Assembly (NCBI RefSeq): GCF_020740795.1
Contig: NC_067294.1
Location: 1,426,001-1,490,000 of the forward strand
DNA from: Apus apus
Taxonomy: Eukaryota > Chordata > Aves > Apodiformes > Apodidae
Direction: 5' to 3'
Length of the DNA stretch: 64,000 nt
Shown here: one piece after another, positions 1-10,006 of the stretch
Layout: each line of letters begins with the position of its first letter
Numbering within the stretch: position 1 is the first letter of the stretch
The notes under the pieces: generated by a model
Told to the model about the DNA's origin: nothing
Databases searched by the model: none
What the model saw: only the letters and a program-made list of their open reading frames with translations
Made by a program: the position numbers and the translations under genes

Positions 1-2982
1 GCAAAGGGAAGGGTGGAAAGCAGAACCAGCCATGTGTCCCAGCTTCCTGGAGGGACCTGTGTAGGGCTTGGGTTGGGCTCTTCAGGGAGCACACCAAGAG
101 CCTGCAGACCAAGCTTGTTTTATTGAATGAAACCTACAAAAGACAACCTGCTTCCTTCTAAAAGTCAGGCAGTCAGGATACAGCTTGTGCTGGAAAAGGA
201 AGGTGCTGCACTGGTGGGAGGAAGAGCCCTCCCATGAACCCACAGCCTTCCCCATGGTACGTGGGCAGGGTGACCAAACACTTGCCAGCACACAGCTGCC
301 CAGCCCTGGCTGCGCAGGCACCTCGTGAACCTCCTCTGATCTGAAACCAGGCAGCAGGTCCTGCTCCTGTGGCACCCCCTGGCCAGGGCAGAGATCCCCC
401 CAGCAGCAGAGTGTCCACGGGCTGTGGCAGCTCGGAGCTGCCTCTCGGGACCTCCTTCGCTCTCACCGCGAGGTCACGTCACGTCTGCTCACAGGGGCCT
501 TTTGCACCAAGTCTGATCCTGCCTGTGTCTCTGGAACACTTGGGCACTGCTTTCTCCCTGGTGTGAAAAGAACAGCGAGGCTTTCTCCCTGCACTTAGAC
601 AAAGCCCACCCTGTTCTCGGTGCCAGTTCTGGCAAATGTCAAACTGGAGAAAGCCAGTGACCAGAGCTGCTCGGGACATCAGTCCTGTACAGCTTGGCAT
701 TCAGGAACTCCTCTTCTACAAGGTAAGATGATGAGCAAGGGAAAGAAGGCCAGAAACTTTCCTCCTGTGCTGGTGAGTGGTGCTGCTAAGCAGCAAGAGA
801 GTCTCCTTCCTCCTCTCTCATTCCTGTCCTGTTTATTTCCCTGTGTTGTGACATGAGACACCTGCTCAGCATTTAGCCTGTGCTGGTCCATATAAAACCT
901 TTCCTGTTCTGTGGCAGGACTTGCAGGTGTGGTGGTGTTGTCCATCCAGTGCTGTCTGGATGACACCTTCACTCTAGGATAACAATCACCTGAAAATGCT
1001 GGTCCTGTTCTCTAAAACAAAACCGTAGAAATTAAGAAAACACACATTCTTTAAAGTTCTTTTCAAGTAAGGCTGTTTTTTGAAGGTGAAATAGAGGTTC
1101 AAACTGCTGTTTGTAGTTTGTAAAACTGCTTTGCTGGGGAGGTGAGCAGCTAATTCAAACTAATGTGGTAGTGGTAGGGAATTAATGAAAGTCATTTTGT
1201 ATTGTCCAGACTGGTAAGACAGAACAAATGTAAAACTCCCCAGGTAGCATGTGCTGGTTGGTGAAAGCCCAAGGCAACGGTGATTGTGGCCAAGAAGTGA
1301 TTTCCCAGAGCTTGTGGGAACTGGGTCTTTAATGGCTTAACCAGAAAGAGGACAGACAGCAGAGCCCTGGGTTCCTTAAGAAAAACTGGAGGGTTTGGTT
1401 CTTTATCTTCTCACTACTAAATCAAAACCTTGGCTCCACCTGAGAACAGCTGGTAGGGAGCCAGCAGTGGGAGCTGCCCCTTCCTCAGCAGCTCCTGTTC
1501 CCTCTCCCATGGGGCAAGTCAGATTAGCTCTAATAAGGGAACAATGGAGGGAGCTGGATGAAAGGCTCAGCCTGGCACTGCATCACAGCTGGGTTCAAAA
1601 TAACCTCGGAGGCATCTGGTTTTCTCTGCCAGCGTGGTCCCTGAGTTGTAGGGTTGTCACCAAGTCCCTCCTGTCCCCAGGCTTCTGTACTTATGAGATG
1701 CTAAAACCTGAGGGCCAGCACACCCTGCTTGGGAAGGACATGGCAAAAAAAAGGAGAGATTTTGTCACTATCCTCTGAAAAACACAGCAGCACTTCTGCT
1801 CTGTTTTGTCAGCTGCTCTGTTCACTGGGACCTACTGGTTCTGCAGTTCCTGCTTCCAAGGCAGTAATTCTCTAGGAATTCTGACTAGTCCCTTCCAGGT
1901 GGCTGTAAGGGAGGACACGGGGAGGCACGAGCCACCCACCTTCACCCTCCCACCACTCATTCCCCCATCCTCACTGTACAGGTGTCTGAATCCATCACAG
2001 TACTCCTGTCTCTGCGGTGTCATCGGGACTTGGGGCTGTAGTGGGTGTGAGAGGTGCTGAATTGGGGGGGTTATAGCAACCCTCACGTGATGGGAATTCT
2101 TTAGTCCAGAAGGGTTGAGGTGGGGTTGCCTTGCCTGGGAAGGGCCCTGGGTGGCTTGACTGATGGCACAGAAAATACGAAGAGTATTGAGGGACTGCAA
2201 GCATGTTGGCTTTTGGTCCACGAGCTCTTTTCAGTAGATGAATTCAGAGCTGCTGACCTTTAAGGAAAGATGCAGATTTTTGTGTAAGTTCATGGTAAAT
2301 TATTTTCTCTTCTGGCCACTGCTCCTGTAACTCTGTAATTAGGGGGAGGGCAGGGCCAGGCTGGATGGGATGCCTCAGCAGATGCTATCAGCAATATGCA
2401 TGTTGGCCCTGCTGCAAAACACCTCACCAGGAGCTCCTGAGCTGTGACACAACAGGTGGGCAAACGCTCCCTCTTTGCAGGAGGTGATAACTGCCAGGAG
2501 GGACAGCAGGAGACCAGGTTAATTCAGGGTCATTCAAGACCACCCAGTGGGTCGATGGCAAACTGACAGCCTGGGTCTTTAGTCTTCTAGGGGTACTCTC
2601 TTGAGAGGCATGTGTCCCATGAGACTGGAGAACACTAAAAATAAAACACACTTGCTTTTGGTGTCTCTCATTAGAAGCCAACGTGGTTACATTTCAAAAG
2701 CAATGTAACTGGACTTAGAAGTTTTTGCAGTGTCCAGGGGGAGGCTGGGGACAGAGCGGAGGCCAAGTCATCTGGAAACCTCCTTTCCCTGCATTTCTCT
2801 TCCCTCTTTTGTTAGTACCAGCAAGGTCTGCAGCAAAGAACATGGACACAGTCTTCTTGGAAGGCTTCTCAAGTGCAATGTTGGTTGTTCCACACACGTG
2901 CTTTATTAACTTCTTGGTGTCCTGGCCTCAAGATCTGTGACCAAAGGCCGTTTTGCTTCCTACCTGTGCTTTTTTTTAGCAG
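1..2982 (+). other. SEPTIN8: Probable last intron of SEPTIN8 (no recognised exon)
   Basis: I recognise no coding exon here. The stretch precedes the SEPTIN8 terminal exon, whose acceptor lies at 2981-2982 after a T-rich tract, so it is most simply the intron before that exon. A good donor-like sequence at about 721-727 and a minus-strand AATAAA at 119-124 are isolated signals that I could not attach to a known product. Other SEPTIN8 last exons known in mammals were looked for by their peptide and not seen. Confidence 0.5.
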
Positions 2983-3145
2983 ATCAGTAATAGCAGGAAA
3001 CCACTCAGGAGTCAGCCTCTCCAGCTCTAAGGTGATGATCACCAAGGCCAACGTGGAGCCCCTGAACTGCAGCAGTTGGTGGCAGGCCATTCAGTGCTGT
3101 AGCTGTTTGGTCAAGAACGCGACGTGGAGGGAAGGATTCCTCTGA
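2983..3145 (+). CDS. SEPTIN8: SEPTIN8 alternative terminal coding exon (partial gene)
   Basis: Septins are GTP-binding proteins that form hetero-oligomeric filaments at membranes and in the cytoskeleton. This exon encodes only the extreme C-terminus of one splice form. The reading frame contains [19 protein letters not shown] followed by [14 protein letters not shown] and ends in ATWREGFL with a TGA at 3143-3145. It matches, with few changes, the C-terminus I recall for a long mammalian SEPTIN8 isoform. The exon begins after a T-rich acceptor and enters with one base completing a split codon. The acceptor is a tandem AG (2978-2982), so an alternative start at 2980 would add one residue. The cysteine cluster QCCSC is a plausible palmitoylation site; lipidation of this isoform tail has been described in mammals as I remember it. 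The GTPase domain lies left of the window. Confidence 0.9.
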
Positions 3146-4069
3146 GGGAGCCCATGTAGTAGATGGGGCCAGTTGGACATCACCATGGCATGGAACTGGA
3201 GAGAAGAGGAAGTATATATATATATTTATATATATATTTAAAAGCAGAGGTCAGTGAACTTTGTTTTCATGTATTATCAACCAGGACAGACTAATTTCCT
3301 CTCATGTCAGGAAACCTAGAAGGGTTTTCCCCTCCCTGCTTTTTCTTTTTTTTCTCTTGTGTGTGTTTTGTGTTTGTACTTGCCAACCACTGAACTGGGT
3401 TGTTAATATTTTTGAGCTTATAATGAATGTAAAAGGTCTGTGTTTCCTAAGAACTTCTGAAGTTTCTGCTTTACCCAGATTGTGATCCAGGAGATCCAGT
3501 TCAGGCCAGCAGATACACATAGAGTAAGACCAGTCCTAACGGCTGCACTCTGAGCTCTCTGGGGAAACAAGCACCTAGGAAAGGCCATTTTCACAATCAG
3601 AAGCCTAAGATGGCTTAATATTTGCACATAACCTTAAAAAAGGGATCCAGGATGTGTTTGTATCACGTGATCTTTGCCTTACTAGCACACAATCCTTTCT
3701 CGAAGACAAAATTTAATTGTTTCTATCAAATGTTGAGTAACTGCAGTGTGAGCCAAGTGCCAGGTTGGGGTAGGCTCATTGTCTAAAACAAAGGGGGATC
3801 ATTAGTGGAATGAGAAGGAAAATGGTTTAAGGAAAAAAAAAACAACACCTGTGTGTGAAATGTAGCAAAACTGACAGCTTCCTATGTACAGTATGAATAG
3901 AATGGAAATAGGTAGAAATATTTTTGCAGTGTGTATTTAAAAACAAACAAAAAAGGCATATAGTTGTGCATTATGAGAGTCTTTTTAATGTCCATTTTAG
4001 TTACCCTTTAAAGATGGAAATACCTTTTTTTTTTAACAAAATGAAAGGTTTTAAATAGCAGAAAATTTT

Positions 4070-4108
4070 AAAAATAATAATAATAATAATTATAATAATA
4101 AAATAAAT
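4070..4108. repeat. (AAT)n microsatellite with embedded AATAAA
   Basis: AT-only trinucleotide repeat inside the SEPTIN8 3'UTR, ending in two overlapping polyadenylation hexamers. Confidence 0.85.
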
Positions 4109-4178
4109 CATTGTACCATTCTTCAAAAGACTTGTAGATAGCCAAGAACAGGGAGTTGACGAAGCACCTTGGGAAGGA

Positions 4179-4204
4179 TGTGTGTGTGTGTGTGTGTGTG
4201 TGTG
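4179..4204. repeat. (TG)13 microsatellite
   Basis: Thirteen uninterrupted TG dinucleotides in the SEPTIN8 3'UTR, likely polymorphic in length. Confidence 0.95.
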
Positions 4205-4447
4205 CACATCTGTGTTTTCTAGTCTGATTTGATAAGGAGCTGTTTCTTTTAAAGGCAAAAAAAATTGCAAACCTTAGTGCTTACGATGTGTAAGAAATCC
4301 ATTGGTGTTGCTGTGTAAAGATCCCAGTGAAGCTTACCTAGTATGACTCTTTCCATTCTCAAGCTCTCAGCTGGAGGGTGTTTACAGCCACTCTGCACTG
4401 CCAGCACCTCCACCGATGGTATTACCTGTAAAAAAAAAGTTAAAACC

Positions 4448-4459
4448 AATAAAAATAAA
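4448..4459 (+). terminator. SEPTIN8: SEPTIN8 polyadenylation signals
   Basis: Two back-to-back AATAAA hexamers with a GT/T-rich downstream element 25-45 bases later. This is the best candidate 3' end for the gene. Confidence 0.6.
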
Positions 4460-4480
4460 GTCTCCCCCGTCCTACCCAGC

Positions 4481-7400
4481 GCTGTGTGTGCCTCTCTGTA
4501 CTGCAGAGGGATCTGACAAGCTTATGCACGTGCCCAGGTGTTGAGCAGAATGCTGGCTCAGGAGACACTGTCCTGGATAACCCTAGAGCCTGGTTCCTGC
4601 TCTGCTGGGCAGGGCTGCCAACATCTGCTGGGCACCTCCCGGGTCACCCGGGGTCTCTTTCCTGCTGCATCCCTGGGGCACAGTCCCTGCTACCACCCTT
4701 ATTATCTTAGTTCCCCTGAGAAGGGCACCTGTCAGCCTGGCTCACAGGGCCTCTGGGGTTGTCTCTTGCTGTGGCCAACCACTCAGCTTCTCCTTTTGAG
4801 CTGAGGGGAAAAGAAGAACCTCAGTGTGACACATCCTAGGAAGACCAGAAAGAGCATGTTGCTGCAGCAGAAGCTGCTGGAAGAGACATGCATGTCTGAC
4901 TCCCTCCTCCTAGGTTATCAGAACAGAATGAAGGAAAGAGGAGGAAGACACTCTGAAATGCCTTTGGCTGATGTTTGTCAATGTCTGAAGAAGTCTATCG
5001 AGGCACTTCTCCCATGAGAGATCATCTGGTGTCATCTCACACAGGTAGCTGCTGATTTTACATGACTCACCTGAGTCACTTCCTCACCAGGTTCAGAAAC
5101 CAGTTTTGACTCCAAGCAAGCTCATCTATTTTAAGCTTCCTCTGAAGAGCCTCTGCTGGGTCTCACCTACCTTACCCTCCCAGGAGCCACTGGAGCAGAA
5201 TTCCAGCTCTGATGCTGTGCACAGGCATTGTGACTGTCCCCCAGACTAAGCTTTGCTGTGAGCTGTGGATTCTGGAGGGGGAAGAGAGGCTGAAGGGCAG
5301 GAGGAGGAGAAACCCATCCAGCATGAGTCCTTCATCCATAAAGGCCACGATTCCTCCAAACAATGATGAAAAGGACTGAAAATGTTCCTGTCACCCCTTA
5401 AGGACTACTCAAGGTGGACAAGTTTACAGTTCCTGATTACACCCAAGTTGTTGAAAGACCTGGAAATTCGTACAACTTGAGCACAAGAGATGAGTTTAGT
5501 GTGTTTAAAATTAAACATACAGGCCTCATCTTCTTCATTGTTTTTTGCTGCAAGGACAAGGCAGGAAATTTTTATGCCCTGGAGATATTTTAATTGGGCC
5601 TGAAGGAAGAGGAAGAGAACACAGAGTCAGGAAGATAAAGAGTCACGGGGGAAATAATTGTAATTCTATGACAGATGGACAAGTTTCAAACTTTTCATGT
5701 AAGTTACAGTTGCTTCTGAATTAGTTTAGCTGCAGAAAGATTCCTTTGAAGCTGGAAACAGAGCAAGGAGATCCAAAGTGAAGCAAAACAAATCCTCCTC
5801 CTAGTGCAATTTTTATTCATGTATCCCACAATTTTTAGACTATGCAATGCCACAGAATTTACAATGCAAATTATTCCTCTTCTCAGCTGAGATATTAATT
5901 AAAATGCTTTTGCCAAACCCCAGTCTCAATCTGAATAGAACTGAGAGCTGCAAGGCTCAGTTCAACTCAGAACTCTGCTGTTGCTTCCATGGGAGAAAAA
6001 ACTGGGCCCACAGTTTGGTTAAAAATAGTGGTTTCCAAACAAAAATATTGAAAGTGACAATGCAAATGTTTTCTGTTTAGCAGAGACAACCAGATTACAA
6101 TGAGTTCTTTGTACTTATCACAGCATTTGGACTGCAAGTCACACAAACACTTCTACAGAGGACTGTGAATCAGTGGAACCTTGTCAAACACTCCAGTTTA
6201 TACATCTGTGCTTCTGTATCTATGTTTATACATCTATGCTTAAAAGCTTTCTGCAGCAAAGACCCTGACTGCTCCCTGAATCTGCTGCCAAACATAGCAC
6301 CTGCTTTGGGCATAAACTGATTACATGCTCCTTTCAGCCCCAATCAGTCATCTAGCCAGGAAAAAGCTGACAGAGATTCTCTACCTTTACTGATGCCAAT
6401 GCCCTGTTAAGGATGCTGGTAGCAAAGGCAAAGGTTTCAGGGTACAACTGGAACCAGAACTTATTTCTGCAACCCAGAGAACTGCTTTATTTTAACAGGA
6501 CAGAGATACCTGTGCCCTGAGGGGAGAAAAGATAGAAGAGAAATACAGTTAGTGCTGTAATTATTTTGTTAACATATCTCCAAAGGAAAACTCCAATGGT
6601 TCTAAGTGCTCTAATTAACATTTCAGGTATCTGGAGGCTTGAAATGAAGAAGGTTGCTGGCTGTGTCTGCCAACTGAGGGTAAGGGCAAATCTGGGAGCA
6701 GTTCAAAGCACTCACCTGTGCTGCCCACCCAGTCAGGCTCTGGCTGTGCTTACAGGGGCCTGGTACTGGAATTTACTGGAACAGGGAATGGGGCAGCACC
6801 CAGTCCTCCCCTCACAGAGCTGAACGGAGCTCTTACCAACAAGGTACTGAGTGTGCTCATTATTTCCCCCTCTGGAGAAGACTGAGGCCTCTGCTCAGCC
6901 TGTGCCTCACCCAGCCTCCATGGGGAGAGAGAACCTGGAGTGAGGAGCAGGTTTTACTTTGCTCCGCAAGATTTTATTTTTTCTCAACAGCTCTAGAATT
7001 TGCTCAGCCTTGGGACCACAGAAGCCAGTTTTGTGACTCCCCCAAGGCAATAGGTATTCAGCTTTGTCTTTCTTACATCTTATTTGAAGATGCACCCAGG
7101 TGAGAGGCAGAGCTTTACCCTGCTGCCATTGCAGTGCCACACGAGACCCAGGGCATGTATTTGAATGTTGATGTAGGAGAACTGAAAGGGCTGACCAGCT
7201 ACAGACACTTTGTTTACTACTAATTTGTTTAATACTATTCACCACATTATCAGTTTCACTGTTTTGCTTTATTTGGTAGTAAAAACTCTTGGTAAAAACC
7301 CAGCATTTCCATACTTGCAAAAAGAGAGACAAGAGTGACAGGGCACTTGTGTGCACCCTTCCCTGGCTCTGACAGGCTCTCCAGAAGCAGCTGAGTGTAG

Positions 7401-8700
7401 CTGTTCCCATTGTACACAGAGGCCATCAAGTGTTGCAGCTTCCTAAGGCAGCAGATGACTTGCTCTAGCAGCCAGGAATGGGGCTGGGTTTCTGTCAGGC
7501 CTCAGTGAATTCCCTTTTCTCCCATCTGAATAGATGGGACTCAAAGGTGGTGTCGAGCAAAAATAACTCTCAGGTGAGGTGTTTATGGGAGAATTCCTTC
7601 AGGGTGAGATTCTGGAAAACTGGCACTTGCCAAATCCAAGCCTCTCTGGCTAAGGCATTTTCCAGGAATGAGGCAAGTTTTGAGCTTTCTGGAGGTCTAG
7701 GACAATTCATGGCAAGTCTTTGAGCCAGTTTCCCTGATGGGAGCTGCTGTCAAAACCAAGAAAAGAATGACACAGCAACAAGCACCCCAGCTCCTTGTGC
7801 CGGGCAGAATTTCCTCTCCTGGTGCCTTTCCTGTCCTGAGAAGGAAGGAGCAGCCACATGACTTGTTTGTTTGCAGGCAGAGCAATCCTGTCACCCATTT
7901 TCCTCGAGGGGAGAAGCTCATGATGCAAGAAGACACGTCAGATGGCTGGACAACAGTGCAGTGGAGCTGCTCTCCTCCCGGGCTGTGCAGGGAGAGCTTG
8001 AGCAACCTCAGCACCGTGTGTGATCTCCTCTACCTTGTCTCACACTTCCAGCTCTCTCCCTTCGCAGAGCTATTCAGTTGCAAAACCCTTATCACCCGAT
8101 TCCAAGTTTCCGGCAAATCCAGGTCTATTGTTCCCAGACAAAAAGCTCGAAGATGACTGTTCTTAGGAGGTTTGTTAATTCCCAGTTCAGAGTTCTCCTC
8201 CAAGCAGCCTCATCTTCCTCGGTTGCTGCTGGAGGATTGCACAACAGCAGGACAGAAACCACCGCTGTCGGGACTCAGCAGGTATTTACATGAGATGAAC
8301 GTCTCTGAGCAACACCACGTAAGAACCAAGCAGTGAGAACTCGGTGAAACTGAGTATTTCAGTGCTTACACTTGGGTGTCTCTTTAACAGCAGGGAAAGA
8401 AAAAGTTGTTAGATATAAAATTCCTGGTTTTCTTTGCAAAGAGCAGGGGCTGTGGGCTCCCCCACATTTTCTGGAAGCTCACACCATTATCTCTACAGCT
8501 CAATTAAAAGCCCCCAAATGATATGAATCCTCTGGAAACTGCTCTGCATCCCTAAAGCTGACACCCTGCCTTGGGCTTTCACTGCCACTGAATGTCAGAG
8601 CATCCCAACCCGGCTGCCTGGAGAGGGCTGGAAAAGCTCCACCTGCCCAGTTCGATGCACTGAGAAGTTTCATCCTTCTGGGGGGTGAAAAAGGAAAAAA
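4481..8700. other. Intergenic stretch between SEPTIN8 and KIF3A
   Basis: No exon, RNA gene or clear repeat is recognised. The longest open frame (minus strand, 6907-7410, 167 codons) has no domain I know and no supporting splice context. In mammals CCNI2 occupies this interval, head to head with KIF3A; I see no cyclin box here. Confidence 0.5.
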
Positions 8701-8704
8701 AAAA

Positions 8705-8890
8705 AAATGTTCTGTATAAAAAATTTTTCCTGATGTCCAGCTTAAACCTCCCCTGTTGCAGCCTGAAGCCATTCCCTCTGGTTCTGTTGCTAATTACCAG
8801 TGAGAAGAGCCTGGCACCAACCTCTCTACAATGACCTTTCAGGTGGTTGTAGAGACTGATGAGGTCTCCCCTCAGGGTGAAGTTCTGCCG
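8705..8890 (-). mobile_element. CR1 LINE fragment (body, 3' tip missing)
   Basis: On the plus strand this reads as the reverse complement of the CR1 3' region, with recognisable blocks on the pattern of 'aaacctcccctgttgcag' and 'gaggtctcccctcag'. The element therefore points left. It is a 5'-truncated, diverged copy without the terminal octamer repeat. Confidence 0.75.
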
Positions 8891-9769
8891 CGGTGAAAGA
8901 TGTGGTAGCACAGCCCCCAGATCCACCCCTGCTCCCCTCCTGGCATCGGTTATTGCCTCCACAAACGGACTGCCCCTTCTCTTTGGCACGGCCCTGGCCA
9001 AAATACCCTTTTGCTGCATCCATATCATTCCCAACACCGGCAGTTTTCCTTCCAGACACTGGAAAGGAGCACGCGGCCCCCTGTCCCCTCTGCCAGCACC
9101 CAGTTTCACCCCACGTCCCCCTCCACCTCTTCTCCTCAGCTCTCACCTCGGCTCTGCCTCGCCTTTGTTTTCCTCACCCAGTATTTCTCCGCGGGCAGCC
9201 GGTTCCAATATTTGATGTGAAAGCCTTTCTTGTTCCTCAGCTTTGCCTGCCCACACACACACGCCTCCCCCTTCCCTCCCCAGCCCCTGGGGTGACACAT
9301 TTTTTGGTGCTGAAGGACTCCATCAGCCCCCCAGGCTTCGCGCTGGGGCAGGGTATGAACAGCAAAGGGTTTGCTAAACGCCCTGTCCCGGAGCGGCCTG
9401 ACTCAGCCGGCCCTGCCCTGCTCCCTGCCACCGCCGGGGGTGTTCCCGGCCCTGCAGCACCCCACGGAGAGGCCAGGAACGCTTCTGGAAGCCCCAGATC
9501 ATCCCTGCTCACATTGCTGCTCCTGCCTGCGGCCCTCTGGGAAGGACGCAGAGCGCCCGCCCGCCAGCCGGCGGGGTGTCGGTGTGCCTGGCGCCGGAGC
9601 GCGGGGACACCTCCGGGGGCAGCGGAACACAGACCAGGGGTCGGGAAGAGAAGGACACGGATGTCATGTGCGTGCGCAGAGCCCCGCCAGGCCCCCCAGA
9701 GCCCCGCCGGGCCCAGGGAGGCCTGTCAGACCCCGACCGGGGCCCCGGGCCCGCCCGCCCCACGGCGCC

Positions 9770-9811
9770 GTTCCCATGGCGCCGTTCCCATGGCGACGTT
9801 CCCATGGCGAC
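9770..9811 (+). promoter_or_regulatory. KIF3A: Three tandem RFX X-box-like sites
   Basis: The 14-base unit GTTCCCATGGCGAC occurs exactly at 9784-9797 and 9798-9811. A one-base variant lies directly before, at 9770-9783. The unit fits the RFX X-box pattern RYYNYY-N(1-3)-RRNRAC with a two-base spacer. RFX factors drive ciliary genes, and KIF3A is the motor subunit of ciliary kinesin-II. Binding itself is inferred. Confidence 0.7.
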
Positions 9812-10006
9812 GCCCCGCCCCCCTCTCCATTGGCTGGGCTCGGCACCAATGGCGGCGAGGGGCGGGCCGGGCCCGTCCTCTCCCCGCGCAGCCATTGGCT
9901 GAGCGGCCTCCGCAGCGCGCGGCGATTGGCTGGGGCCGCGCGGGGGCGCAGGCGCGGTGCTGTTATTGTTCCGCTGGGCCGCCCGCTGCCTGCCCGCCCC
10001 GCCGCC

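Larger units (their letters stand above)
3146..4480 (+). other. SEPTIN8: SEPTIN8 3'UTR
   Basis: There is no coding potential after the SEPTIN8 stop. The stretch is AT-rich and ends with two adjacent AATAAA hexamers at 4448-4453 and 4454-4459. A GT-rich segment near 4482-4500 follows, as expected downstream of a cleavage site. An earlier AATAAA pair at 4097-4107 could give a shorter transcript. An (AT)n tract near 3212-3240 and two microsatellites lie inside. Confidence 0.6.

Noticed and set aside
119-466. Possible 3' end of a minus-strand gene (AATAAA at 119-124 with open frames upstream)
   Set aside because: The translated frames look like nothing I know, and one hexamer is weak evidence. 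The stretch is more simply SEPTIN8 intron.
620-727. Possible SEPTIN8 exon ending at a GTAAGA donor
   Set aside because: The donor looks good, but the peptide before it does not match any septin terminus I recall.
6907-7410. 167-codon minus-strand frame
   Set aside because: No recognised domain, signal or splice context, and no match to the cyclin expected in this interval. Probably chance.
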